Of a stretch of 64,000 bases of DNA, positions 54,596 through 64,000 are shown one piece after another. A program made the position numbers and the translations under genes. The first letter of the stretch is position 1. Each line of letters begins with the position of its first letter. The notes under the pieces were generated by a model, which saw only the letters and a program-made list of their open reading frames with translations, was not told the origin of the DNA and did not search any database. Source of the DNA: Salinisphaera orenii subsp. halophila YIM 95161. Its GTDB lineage: Bacteria > Pseudomonadota > Gammaproteobacteria > Nevskiales > Salinisphaeraceae. Where the stretch lies: positions 45,937-109,936 of the forward strand of contig NZ_AYKF01000132.1 in NCBI RefSeq assembly GCF_003732545.1. The letters run 5' to 3'.

Positions 54596-56107
54596 CTACT
54601 CGGCGTTGTGCAGTTCGAGCACCGCATTGTCCTGATTGCGCCGCTCCTCCCGCTTGGCATCGGCACGGAAGAGCTCGAGCTGCTCGAGATAGTCGGCGCT
54701 GACGTCTGCGGTGATGTACTGGCCCGAAAACACCGAGTCCTCGAACGCGGTCAGTTCGGCGTTGCCGGCGCTGACCGCGCGCTCGAGGTCGGCCATGTCC
54801 TGATAGATGAGCTTGTCGGCGCCGATGACCTGGGCGACCTCTTCCTCGGTATGGCCGTGGGCCACGAGCTCGGTCGCGCTGGGCATGTCGATGCCGTACA
54901 CGTTGGGATAGCGCACCGGCGGCGCAGCCGAGGCGAAATAGACCTTGCGCGCCCCGGCCTCGCGCGCCATCTCGATGATCTGGCGCGAGGTCGTGCCGCG
55001 CACGATCGAGTCGTCGACCAGCAGCACGTTCTTGTCGGCGAACTCCAGGTCGATGGGATTGAGTTTCTGGCGCACGGACTTCGCCCGCTGCTGCTGACCG
55101 GGCATGATGAAGGTGCGGCCGATGTACCGGTTCTTGATGAAGCCCTCGCGGTACTTCACGTCGAGCTGGCTGGCCAGTTCGACCGCCGCCGTGCGGCTGG
55201 TCGACGGGATCGGGATGACGACATCGATGTCGTGATCGGGCCAGTCGCGGCGGATCTTGTCCGCCAGATACGTGCCCATGCGCAGGCGCGCCTTGTAGAC
55301 GTAGACGTCGTCGATGACCGAGTCCGGGCGCGAGAGATAGACATACTCGAAGATGCACGGCGCGTAGCTGGGCTGGTCGGCGCACTGCTGGACGTGGATC
55401 TCGCCGTCCAGGGTGATGACCACGCACTCGCCGGGGTTGATGTCGTCGATGATCTCGTAGCCCAGCGCGTCCAGCGCCACCGACTCGGAGGCGATCATGT
55501 AGTCGGTGCCGGCCTCGGTCTCGCGCTTGCCGTAGACCACCGGGCGGATGCCGTGCGGATCGCGAAAGCCGACGAGTCCGTAGCCGGTGATCAGCGCGGT
55601 CGCCGCATAACCACCGCTGCAGCGGCGATGCAGGCCGGTCACCGCCCGGAAGATATCGCCCGGCGAGAGTTGCAGCGCCTCGGTGCGCATCAGTTCGTGG
55701 GCGAACACGTTGAGCAGGATCTCGGAATCCGAGTCGGTGTTCAGATGCCGGCGGTCGGTCCGGAACAGGTCTTCGGCGAGCTGTTCGGCGTTGGTGAGAT
55801 TGCCGTTGTGCGACAGGCAGATCCCGTAGGGCGTGTTGACGTAGAACGGCTGCGCCTCGGCGCTGCTCTCCACGCCCGCGGTGGGATAGCGCACGTGCCC
55901 CACCCCGGCGTTGCCCTGCAGTCGCAGCATGTGGTCGGTCCGGAACACGTCGCGCACCAGACCGTTGTCCTTGCGCAGGAACAGCCGGCCCTCGTGCGTG
56001 GTGACGATGCCGGCAGCGTCCTGGCCGCGGTGCTGGAGGACGGTCAACGCGTCATAGATTTCCTGGTTGACCGGGGAGTGGGAGACGATGCCAACAATGC
56101 CGCACAT
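54596..56107 (-). CDS. purF: amidophosphoribosyltransferase
   Basis: A 503-residue first enzyme of purine synthesis, turning PRPP and glutamine into phosphoribosylamine. Cys2 ([10 protein letters not shown]) is the glutaminase nucleophile after removal of Met1. The glutaminase domain fills about 1-230 (HNGNLTN), the phosphoribosyltransferase about 260-480, with the PRPP loop [14 protein letters not shown]. Length matches E. coli PurF (505). It is 28 bases after cvpA, the same pairing as in E. coli. Confidence 0.97.
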   Translation of the reverse strand: MCGIVGIVSHSPVNQEIYDALTVLQHRGQDAAGIVTTHEGRLFLRKDNGLVRDVFRTDHMLRLQGNAGVGHVRYPTAGVESSAEAQPFYVNTPYGICLSHNGNLTNAEQLAEDLFRTDRRHLNTDSDSEILLNVFAHELMRTEALQLSPGDIFRAVTGLHRRCSGGYAATALITGYGLVGFRDPHGIRPVVYGKRETEAGTDYMIASESVALDALGYEIIDDINPGECVVITLDGEIHVQQCADQPSYAPCIFEYVYLSRPDSVIDDVYVYKARLRMGTYLADKIRRDWPDHDIDVVIPIPSTSRTAAVELASQLDVKYREGFIKNRYIGRTFIMPGQQQRAKSVRQKLNPIDLEFADKNVLLVDDSIVRGTTSRQIIEMAREAGARKVYFASAAPPVRYPNVYGIDMPSATELVAHGHTEEEVAQVIGADKLIYQDMADLERAVSAGNAELTAFEDSVFSGQYITADVSADYLEQLELFRADAKREERRNQDNAVLELHNAE

Positions 56108-56135
56108 AGCGAGACCGCTTGGAGTGAATGAGTGA

Positions 56136-56660
56136 TCAGGGCGCCGCCGAGGCGTCCGCGGGCGGCGCGTCCGGGTAGGTCACCGCGCCGGCCAGATCCG
56201 GCGGCAGGAAGTCCCGCGCCCAGAGCGCGCCGTCCTCGAGATGGCCGATGAACATCGAACGCTGCCACCAGGCGTCGCGCGGCACGGGCGTGACCCCCGC
56301 GAGCAGCACCAGCAGTACCAGCACGGCCACGCCGCGCAGCACGCCGAAGGCGCCGCCGAGCGCTCGGTCCGTGCCCGCGAAACCGGTCTCGCTGACCAGC
56401 CGCCCGATGATGTAGTTGACGATCGCACCGAGCACGAGCACCGCGACGAAGACGACACCGAAGGCGACCGCCAGGCGCGCGGAGTCGACCGAGATCCAGT
56501 TCTGCAGAAAGCGGGCGCCGACTTCCGCGAAGGTGAAGGCGAGATAGAGCGCCAGAATCCAGGTTGCCAGACCCAAAGCCTCCCGCAGGAATCCGCGAAA
56601 GAAGCCGATGATCGCCGACAGCGCGATCACCGCGAGAATAGCCACATCGACCCAGATCAT
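56136..56660 (-). CDS. cvpA: colicin V production / CvpA membrane protein
   Basis: A 174-residue inner-membrane protein with four hydrophobic helices and the CvpA start [19 protein letters not shown] with [11 protein letters not shown]. Its biochemical role is unclear; in E. coli it is linked to colicin V export and envelope stress. The C-terminal 50 residues are soluble and acidic. It lies between dedD and purF, as in many gammaproteobacteria. Confidence 0.92.
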   Translation of the reverse strand: MIWVDVAILAVIALSAIIGFFRGFLREALGLATWILALYLAFTFAEVGARFLQNWISVDSARLAVAFGVVFVAVLVLGAIVNYIIGRLVSETGFAGTDRALGGAFGVLRGVAVLVLLVLLAGVTPVPRDAWWQRSMFIGHLEDGALWARDFLPPDLAGAVTYPDAPPADASAAP

Positions 56661-56739
56661 CGCACTCGCTCGTGCCCTGCGCGCGCGGACAGTCTAGCAA
56701 ACCCCGCGACCGCCGGCGCGATCGGCCGCTGCGTGGCCG

Positions 56740-57492
56740 TCACCTGTTGCGCTGCACGAGCGCCGATCGTCCCTGCGAACGCAGTGTCGAGGCCGCGGCC
56801 CGGGCGGCGTCCTCGCTCTCGAACGGGCCGATTCGCACGCGATAATAAGTGGTGCCGTCGACGTCGCCGGCGCGGTAGTAGGCGTCGAAGTCGCCCGACA
56901 GCGCGTCGGCCACGCCCTGTGCGTTCGATTCCTGTCGGAAGCTGGCCACCTGCACGACCCAGCCGCCGCCGGCCGGGGCACTGTCGCGGCGCAGCGCGCC
57001 GCCCTCGGAGGCGGTGGACTCGGCGTCCGCGGCCCCGGCCTGCGGCGGTTCGGGTTCGGAGTCGGCCTCGGCTTCGGGCGCCGCGTCGGACGGGCCATCC
57101 GGCGCCGACGCGGTCTGAGTGTCGGCCGCCGGTTCGGGCGGCAACTCCGGCGTCGGCGTCGACTCGGGCTGCGGCTCGTCGGGCTCGGCTTCGCCGGCGG
57201 CCGTCGCATCCGCATCGGACTCCGGCGATACCGGCTCCGGGGGCGGCGCCGATTGCGCGTCGCCGGAGCCATCGCCCGTCGCGTCTCCGCCGGCGCCGCG
57301 GGCCTCGTCCGCGGCGTCCGCCTGCTGCCCTTCGCCCTCGCCGGCGCGACGCGCCTCGCCCTCCGGCGTGATCTCGTAGACGCGCATCGATTGCGTGGCC
57401 CCGTCGCCGCCGTTCAGGCAGCGGGCCAGCAGAAGCGGAATGAGCACGCCGATGATCACGAGCACCACCGCACCGACGATGCGTTTTTTCAT
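56740..57492 (-). CDS. dedD: SPOR-domain protein DedD
   Basis: A 250-residue bitopic protein: one N-terminal membrane helix (about 4-24), a long acidic Pro/Glu/Ala-rich linker (about 40-165) and a C-terminal SPOR domain (about 170-245) starting GGWVVQVASFRQESNAQ and ending RSALVQR. SPOR domains bind denuded glycan at the septum, so it helps cell division. The ATG at 57492 shares a base with the folC stop; a start at 57504 is possible. Confidence 0.9.
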   Translation of the reverse strand: MKKRIVGAVVLVIIGVLIPLLLARCLNGGDGATQSMRVYEITPEGEARRAGEGEGQQADAADEARGAGGDATGDGSGDAQSAPPPEPVSPESDADATAAGEAEPDEPQPESTPTPELPPEPAADTQTASAPDGPSDAAPEAEADSEPEPPQAGAADAESTASEGGALRRDSAPAGGGWVVQVASFRQESNAQGVADALSGDFDAYYRAGDVDGTTYYRVRIGPFESEDAARAAASTLRSQGRSALVQRNR

Positions 57493-58757
57493 CACGTCCT
57501 GCATGACAGCGTCTGCCTCCGGGCGTTGGCCACGGTGAAGAAGGAACCACAGACCACGATGTGATCACCGGCGGCACCGACCGCGCGTGCCGCCGCCAGT
57601 GCCGTTGCCGGATCCGGATGGCAGGGCGCATCGCTTGCCAGCCGCTTCGCGAGCGCGGCCGCGGGCAGGCCGCGATCGGTGACCGTATCCAGACCCGCGA
57701 TGTAGAGCGCATCGGCCAGGTCGCGCAGCCGCCCGCCCGCGGTCTCCACCGGCTTGTCGGCGAGCATCCCGAGCACCACATGCGTGCGCCCGGGAACCGG
57801 CTGGCGGGCCAGATCGTCGACGAGCACGGCAATGGCCTCGGCGTTGTGCCCGACATCGTAGATGATCGTCACATCGCCGTCGACGACCCGTTCTCGCCGT
57901 CCCGGCAGCGCCGCCTGGACGCGCGCGGCGGCGATCACGTGCTCGCCGCGCACGGCCACGCCGAGCCGCCGCACCACACTCAGCGCCGCGGCCAGATTCT
58001 CGACGAGCACGCCTGCCTGCGCCGGGATGTCCAGCGCGGCGTCACCGTCTCGCCAGCACCAGCGATCGTCCTGCACCTGCAGGTCGAAATCACGGCCGAT
58101 GACCGCCAGCGGCGTTCCCTTTGCCTCGGCCCGCTCGGCGATCGACGCCGGCATGTCGCGATCGGCACAGACCGCCGGCCGGCCGGCGCGGAAGATGCCG
58201 GCCTTCTCGAAGCCGATCTGTTCGCGATCGTCGCCCAGCCAGGCCACGTGATCGAGGCCGATGTTGGTCACCAGCGCGACGTCGCCGTCCACGACGTTGA
58301 CGGCATCGAGCCGGCCGCCGAGCCCGACTTCCAGGACCACGAAATCCAGTGCGGCGCGGGCGAACAGCCACAGGGCCGCGAGCGTGCCGAACTCGAAGAA
58401 GGTCAGCGCCACCCCGCCCCGCGCGGCTTCCACCGCGGCGAACGCCGCGCACAGATCCGCGTCGGCCACGGGCGCCCCGTCGATCCGGATGCGTTCGTTG
58501 TAGCGCCAGAGATGCGGCGAGGTGTAGCTGCCCACCCGGCCGTGGTGCGACAGCAGGGATTCGATCAGCGCCACGCAGCTGCCCTTGCCGTTGGTGCCGG
58601 CCACGACGACCGATCGTCCAGGCGGCGGCAGCACCTCCAGCGTGCGCGCCACGGCCGCCACGCGGTCGAGGCCGAGCTCGATTTCGGTGTCGTGCAGCGC
58701 GAGCTGCCAGTTCAGCCAATCGTCGACGCTGCCGCCGATCGGCGCCGCCGCGCTCAC
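57492..58757 (-). CDS. folC: folylpolyglutamate / dihydrofolate synthase
   Basis: A 421-residue Mur-ligase-type enzyme that adds glutamate to dihydropteroate and folates. The P-loop is [12 protein letters not shown] (about 51-62); [15 protein letters not shown] and [25 protein letters not shown] are family motifs, and [14 protein letters not shown] [12 protein letters not shown] lies in the C-terminal domain. It starts with GTG inside the accD stop (GTGA overlap). Length matches E. coli FolC (422). Confidence 0.95.
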   Translation of the reverse strand: MSAAAPIGGSVDDWLNWQLALHDTEIELGLDRVAAVARTLEVLPPPGRSVVVAGTNGKGSCVALIESLLSHHGRVGSYTSPHLWRYNERIRIDGAPVADADLCAAFAAVEAARGGVALTFFEFGTLAALWLFARAALDFVVLEVGLGGRLDAVNVVDGDVALVTNIGLDHVAWLGDDREQIGFEKAGIFRAGRPAVCADRDMPASIAERAEAKGTPLAVIGRDFDLQVQDDRWCWRDGDAALDIPAQAGVLVENLAAALSVVRRLGVAVRGEHVIAAARVQAALPGRRERVVDGDVTIIYDVGHNAEAIAVLVDDLARQPVPGRTHVVLGMLADKPVETAGGRLRDLADALYIAGLDTVTDRGLPAAALAKRLASDAPCHPDPATALAAARAVGAAGDHIVVCGSFFTVANARRQTLSCRT

Positions 58758-59641
58758 GCGTCGGCGGCGTCGTTCGGGGCCGGCTGCGGGCTGTGCGTGA
58801 GTACCGAGAGCACGCGGTGGATGCGGTCACGCAGATGCCGACGCTCGACGATCATGTCGATCGCGCCGTGCTCGAGCAGGAACTCGCTGCGCTGGAAACC
58901 CTCGGGCAGCGTCTGCTTGACGGTCTGCTCAATCACGCGCGGGCCGGCGAAGCCGATCAGCGCCTCCGGTTCGGCGACGTTGATGTCGCCGAGCATGGCG
59001 TAGCTGGCGGCCACGCCGCCCATCGTCGGATGCGTGAGCACGGAGACGAACGGCAGGCGCCGCTCCGCCAGTCGTGTGAGCGCCGCGCTCGTCTTGCCCA
59101 TCTGCAGCAGCGAGAACAGACCCTCCTGCATGCGTGCGCCGCCGCTGGCGGAGAAGAATACGAAGGGGCTGCCGTTGTCGACAGCGGCGTCGACGCCGCG
59201 CACGAAGGCCTCGCCGACGACGCTGCCCATCGACCCGCCCATGAAGCCGAAATCCAGCGTCCCGGCCACGATCGGCATCTGCTTGAGCGAGCCGCGCATG
59301 ACCAGCACCGCCTCGCGCTCGCCCGAATCCTTCTGGGCCTGGGCGAGACGGTCGCGATACTTCTTGCTGTCGCGGAACTTCAGCGGGTCCTTCGGCTCCA
59401 GGCCGGTGGCGATCTCCTCGCGGCCGTCGGCGTCCAGGAAGAGGTCCAGCCGCTTGCGCCCGCGCAGCCGCTGATGCGCGTTGCACTTGGGACAGACCTC
59501 CAGCGAGCGCTCCATCTCGGCGCTGTAGAGCACCGCGCCGCAGTCGTTGCACTTGGTCCAGAGCCCTTCCGGCACCGCGTTCTTCTTGGCCGCCGAGTCG
59601 TTTCGCATCTGCGACGGCATGATCTTTTCGAGCCAGCTCAT
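58754..59641 (-). CDS. accD: acetyl-CoA carboxylase carboxyltransferase subunit beta
   Basis: A 295-residue AccD. The N-terminal zinc ribbon has Cys31, Cys34, Cys50 and Cys53, followed by the crotonase-type carboxyltransferase core ([39 protein letters not shown]). With AccA it moves carboxyl from biotin to acetyl-CoA, the committed step of fatty acid synthesis. It overlaps trpA and folC by four bases each. Confidence 0.97.
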   Translation of the reverse strand: MSWLEKIMPSQMRNDSAAKKNAVPEGLWTKCNDCGAVLYSAEMERSLEVCPKCNAHQRLRGRKRLDLFLDADGREEIATGLEPKDPLKFRDSKKYRDRLAQAQKDSGEREAVLVMRGSLKQMPIVAGTLDFGFMGGSMGSVVGEAFVRGVDAAVDNGSPFVFFSASGGARMQEGLFSLLQMGKTSAALTRLAERRLPFVSVLTHPTMGGVAASYAMLGDINVAEPEALIGFAGPRVIEQTVKQTLPEGFQRSEFLLEHGAIDMIVERRHLRDRIHRVLSVLTHSPQPAPNDAADA

Positions 59642-60470
59642 GCGCGGCGTTCCTCTCTGTTGTTCGAATCCTGTGCGTCGATGGCCGAGCGCATCCCGGC
59701 CAGCGTCGTGCCCAGCGCCTCGCGCGTGGCCGCCAGATCGTCGCCGCCGTCAGCGATGCAGCGCACCAGCGTGCTGCCGACCACCACCGCGTCCGCCACC
59801 CGCGCCACGTCGGCCGCGTTGGCCGCGGTGCGCACGCCGAAGCCGACCGCCACGGGCAGCCGACTGTAACCGCGGATGCGCTCGATCTGGCCGCCCAAAG
59901 AGGACACATCCAGACTGGACGACCCGGTCACGCCCTTGAACGACACATAGTAGACGAAGCCGCCGGCGTTCTCGCAGATGCGCGCCATGCGCGATTCGCT
60001 GGTGGTGGGTGCGATCAGGCAGACCGCGTCCAGGCCGTGGGCGTTCAGCGTGGGCATAATCTCCGGCGCCTCCTCGGCGGTCATGTCCACGATCAGCACG
60101 CCGTCGACGCCGACCGCGGCGGCCCGCTCGGCGAACCCGGCCAGACCGAGCCGGTCGATGGGGTTGAGATACCCCATGAGCACGACCGGCGTATCGCCGT
60201 CGTCACGCCGGAATTCGGCGACCATGTCGAGCACCTGCGACAGGCTGGTGCCGTGTACGAGGGCACGCTCGCAGGCGGCCTGGATGACCGGGCCGTCGGC
60301 CATCGGATCGGTGAACGGCACGCCGACCTCGATCACGTCGGCGCCGGCCGCGACCAGCGCGTGCATGAAGCCGACGGTGGCGTCCGGCCGCGGATCGCCG
60401 GCCGTCAGATACGGAATGAGCGCCGTGCGGCCGGCCTCGCGCAGGGCCGAGAATCGCGTGTCCAGACGGC

Positions 60471-60474
<4 letters not shown>
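59638..60474 (-). CDS. trpA: tryptophan synthase alpha chain
   Basis: A 278-residue TIM-barrel enzyme that splits indole-3-glycerol phosphate. Catalytic Glu is in [15 protein letters not shown], Asp in [10 protein letters not shown], and the phosphate site is [10 protein letters not shown] and VVGST. It starts with GTG overlapping the trpB stop (GTGA). Indole passes to TrpB in the alpha2beta2 complex. Confidence 0.97.
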
Positions 60475-61720
<1,246 letters not shown>

Positions 61721-61724
<4 letters not shown>

Positions 61725-62347
61725 CCTGCTCTGGTTACCGCATCCACGAAGGCGTGCATGCGCTCTGGGTCCTTGACGCCCGGCGCGCTTTCCACGCCGC
61801 TGCTCACATCCACTGCATACGGCGAGAAACGCCGAATGGCTGCACCGACGTTGTCGGCATCGAGGCCGCCGGCGATCACCAGCGGCATGTCGGGCAGCGA
61901 GGTGTCATTGTGCCACTCGAAGCGCTGGCCCTGCCCGCCCGCAGCGCCGGCGCGGTTGGCGTCCAGCAGCAGCCCGTGCGCGTCGGGATAGGCCCCGGCC
62001 CAGGCCGCGGGGTCGGCGTCGGCCTCGCCCATGGGTACGGTCTTGATATAGGGCATATCGAAGGCGCGGCAGTATTCCGGCGTCTCGCGGCCGTGGAACT
62101 GCAGCATGGAGGGGCGCAGCCGGTCGATCACGGCCTGCACGTCGGCGGCCGCGGCGTCGAGAAAGAGCGCGACGCGGGCCACGAACGGGGGCATGCTGCG
62201 GGAGATCGCCAGCGCCTCGTCGAGATCCACGTGACGGGGGCTGTCGGCGTAGAAGACGAAACCGATCGCATCCGCGCCGGCGGCCACCGCCGCGCGCGCG
62301 TCGGCTTCACGCGTGATGCCACAGATCTTGACGCGAACCCGTTTCAT
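61721..62347 (-). CDS. trpF: phosphoribosylanthranilate isomerase
   Basis: A 208-residue TIM barrel for the third tryptophan step. The catalytic cysteine is in [12 protein letters not shown], the general acid Asp in [21 protein letters not shown] and GGLDADNV complete the pattern. As in pseudomonads trpF is not fused to trpC. It follows truA by 42 bases and overlaps trpB by four. Confidence 0.96.
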
Positions 62348-62389
62348 CGGCTGCTGCGCACGCCTCGTGCGTTGGAACGATTCCTTATT

Positions 62390-63169
62390 CTACCAGCCGC
62401 CATCGTCCAGCGCCGGGGGCGGCAGGCCGAATGCCGGGTCGTGGAACACCCGTCGCAGCGACAGCCCCTGCGCCGGGGCGGTCATGCCGGCGACCCGCCG
62501 ATCGCGACCGGCCAGCAGTCTCGTCAGCCACGCCGGATCACGCTCGCCGCGGCCGATCGGCAGCAGGCTGCCGACGATATTGCGCACCATGTGGTGTAGA
62601 AAGGCGTTGGCGCGCACGTCCAGGCGCAGCCAGTCGCCCGTGCGGGTGACGGTGAGCCACTCGATCGTCCGCCACGGGCTGCGGGCCTGGCAGGCCGCAG
62701 CGCGAAAAGCGCTGAAATCGTGCTCGCCCACGAGCTGGGCGGCGGCGGCGTGCATGGCGTCGGCGTCGAGCCGATAATGGCTGTGAAAGGCCCGGTTGCG
62801 CCACAGCGCGCTCGGCGCGGTGCGGTCGAGGATCCAGTAGCGGTATTCGCGGGCGAAGGCGCCGAAGCGGGCGTGAAAGGTGTCGGGCACGGGCCGGCAC
62901 CACTGCACCGCGATATCGTCGGGCAGATACCGGTTCGTGCCCAGCACCCAGGCCCGCTCGCGACGCTCGACCGTGGTGTCGAAATGCACGATCTGGCCCT
63001 GGGCGTGGACGCCGGAATCCGTGCGCCCGCTGCAGACCGTGCGCACGAAGGTATCGGCCACCCGCGACAGCGCGGCCTCCAGCGTGTCCTGCACGCTCGG
63101 CGCATGCGGCTGGCTCTGCCAGCCCGAGTAGTCGCTGCCGTCGTATTCGATGCAGGCCGCCCAGCGCAT
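62390..63169 (-). CDS. truA: tRNA pseudouridine synthase A
   Basis: A 259-residue pseudouridine synthase acting on positions 38-40 of many tRNAs. The catalytic Asp51 is in CSGRTDSGVHA; YDGSDYSGWQ near the start and FLHHMVRNIVGSLL near the C-terminus are hallmark blocks. The ATG at 63169 gives a length like E. coli TruA (270). It lies downstream of a FimV-like gene, as in Pseudomonas. Confidence 0.96.
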   Translation of the reverse strand: MRWAACIEYDGSDYSGWQSQPHAPSVQDTLEAALSRVADTFVRTVCSGRTDSGVHAQGQIVHFDTTVERRERAWVLGTNRYLPDDIAVQWCRPVPDTFHARFGAFAREYRYWILDRTAPSALWRNRAFHSHYRLDADAMHAAAAQLVGEHDFSAFRAAACQARSPWRTIEWLTVTRTGDWLRLDVRANAFLHHMVRNIVGSLLPIGRGERDPAWLTRLLAGRDRRVAGMTAPAQGLSLRRVFHDPAFGLPPPALDDGGW

Positions 63170-63358
63170 GTCAGCCCCGGCCGCTGCGTCGCGCCGCCGC
63201 CGAGGCAATGGCTGCGGTGGCCATGCGGCCGATCGGCGTCACCGGTTCCGGCGCAGCGTTCGGAGCGCGCGACGCGGTGTGATGGTTTCCGTCGCTGCTC
63301 ATCGGCGAGCCGTGCCTTCAACCACACGGCGTGGTGTCTCACGAGCCATCGGCACCGC

Positions 63359-64000
63359 CTAGCCCAGCCGCTGCATGAGCTCGCGCGCGGTTTCGCGCTG
63401 GTCGGCGTTGCCGTCCGCGGCCGCCTCTTCGAGCAGCTCGCGCGCCGCCTCCGGATCGTCCATGTCCAGATACATGCGCGCCAGATCCAGACGGATGTCG
63501 ATTCGATCGTCTTCGGTGTCGGCAGCGCCGTCTTCAGCCTCGCCGTTATCGTCCAGATCGAACTCGCTGGTGTCGATCGGCGGCAGCGACGCGCCCTCAT
63601 CGGCCACTGGCCGCGGTTCGCTGTCGGGTGAATCCGAGGTATCCAGCTCGAAGGACAGCCCCGGGTCGGCGCCGCGATCGTGCTGGCGCGCCTCGCCCGC
63701 CGCCACCTCGGGCGCCTGCCAGTCGTAGCCGCCGATATCGTCCGCGCTGGTGTCCAGTTGCAGGCCGTCGTCGCCCGCCCCGCCGGGGGTTTCCGACGAT
63801 GCCCGCGGCGATGCCTCGGCCTGAGGCCCGAGCTCCGCATCGTCATCCGAAGGCGCGGGCGACTCGGGCGACTCGGACGGCTCGGACGGCTCGGACGGCT
63901 CGGACGGCTCGGACGGCTCGGACGGCTCGGGCGTGTCCGGCGTGTCCGGCGTGTCCGGCGTGTCCGGCGTGTCCGGCGTGTCCGGCGTGTCCGGCGTGTC
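63359..64000 (-). CDS. fimV: FimV/HubP-like protein, C-terminal part
   Basis: The 3' end of a gene that continues beyond the window; 213 codons are visible. The last 45 residues (IDIRLDLARMYLDMDDPEAARELLEEAA, ending in RETARELMQRLG) match the conserved TPR-like C-terminal domain of FimV/HubP, the polar hub for type IV pili and chemotaxis. Before it lies an acidic, Ser/Pro/Asp-rich linker including eight DTP and six EPS tripeptides. The position upstream of truA is the usual place for fimV. The peptidoglycan-binding N-terminus would lie outside. Confidence 0.85.
   Translation of the reverse strand, partial: DTPDTPDTPDTPDTPDTPDTPDTPEPSEPSEPSEPSEPSEPSESPESPAPSDDDAELGPQAEASPRASSETPGGAGDDGLQLDTSADDIGGYDWQAPEVAAGEARQHDRGADPGLSFELDTSDSPDSEPRPVADEGASLPPIDTSEFDLDDNGEAEDGAADTEDDRIDIRLDLARMYLDMDDPEAARELLEEAAADGNADQRETARELMQRLG
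63874..64000. repeat. two nonamer tandem arrays in the FimV linker
   Basis: Six perfect copies of CGGACGGCT (63874-63927) are followed by eight copies of a unit reading GACACGCCG on the minus strand (63929-64000, one base changed in the first), which runs to the window edge and may continue. They encode (EPS)6 and (DTP)n. Both units are multiples of three, so copy changes keep the frame and would change linker length. Confidence 0.95.

Noticed and set aside
63874..64000. Nonamer array as a CRISPR array
   Set aside because: The units are contiguous without spacers and lie in frame within a coding region.

Overview
This window reads as an ordinary chromosomal stretch of a high-GC gammaproteobacterium. 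Three blocks place it there: truA-trpF-trpB-trpA-accD-folC-dedD-cvpA-purF-metZ downstream of a FimV-like gene (the order known from Pseudomonas-type gammaproteobacteria), a complete phoBR/pstSCAB/phoU locus, and typA, pyrD, dusA, lpxH and pepN. The PEP-CTERM-like protein, the phosphate-selective porin and the many small acidic proteins fit a marine or halophilic relative such as the Salinisphaerales; that is inference from gene content, not a search result. There is no phage, insertion sequence, CRISPR array, rRNA or tRNA that I can support.

Layout. 1-2.3 kb: CoA-transferase subunits A (cut by the window edge) and B, followed by a membrane protein with an odd start. 2.4-9.8 kb: single genes (proline iminopeptidase, a LOV-like PAS-GGDEF cyclase, a monooxygenase-fold protein, an HSL-type esterase, an NTF2-like protein, an EF-hand protein, a PhoD-like phosphatase). 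9.8-12.5 kb: a large dyad operator in front of an Nramp manganese transporter, then an MFS exporter. 12.6-20.2 kb: typA, a GNAT-nitrilase fusion, a sirtuin, an orphan ParA, and an NfeD protease/slipin pair. 20.2-24.3 kb: a Nudix hydrolase, two small unknown proteins, transaldolase, rsmJ and a gamma-carbonic-anhydrase-like protein. 24.3-29.8 kb (minus): tsaB, a YoaA-type helicase, a TPR lipoprotein and PBP1b, joined by 4-bp stop/start overlaps.

29.9-40.4 kb (minus) is a phosphate island: phoB, phoR, an OprO/OprP-type porin, a choice-of-anchor I lipoprotein, pstS, pstC, pstA, pstB and phoU. A three-repeat Pho box with a spaced -10 lies before pstS, a weaker one before the porin, and a strong hairpin between pstS and pstC probably sets the excess of binding protein over permease. 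40.4-47.7 kb: pepN, a KAS III-like synthase, membrane and soluble alpha/beta hydrolases and pyrD. 47.8-50.2 kb: dusA, a periplasmic cyclophilin and lpxH. 50.2-52.4 kb is the least ordinary part: a choice-of-anchor A secreted protein with a sorting tail, between two stretches without recognisable genes.

52.4-64 kb (minus) is one long, tightly overlapped biosynthetic cluster from fimV to a DUF455 ferritin-like protein. Between purF and metZ lies an RNA that matches the core of the SAM-II riboswitch and is followed by a strong intrinsic terminator, so S-adenosylmethionine probably controls the methionine-biosynthetic metZ. The window ends inside a FimV-like gene whose acidic linker is made of two arrays of nine-base tandem repeats.
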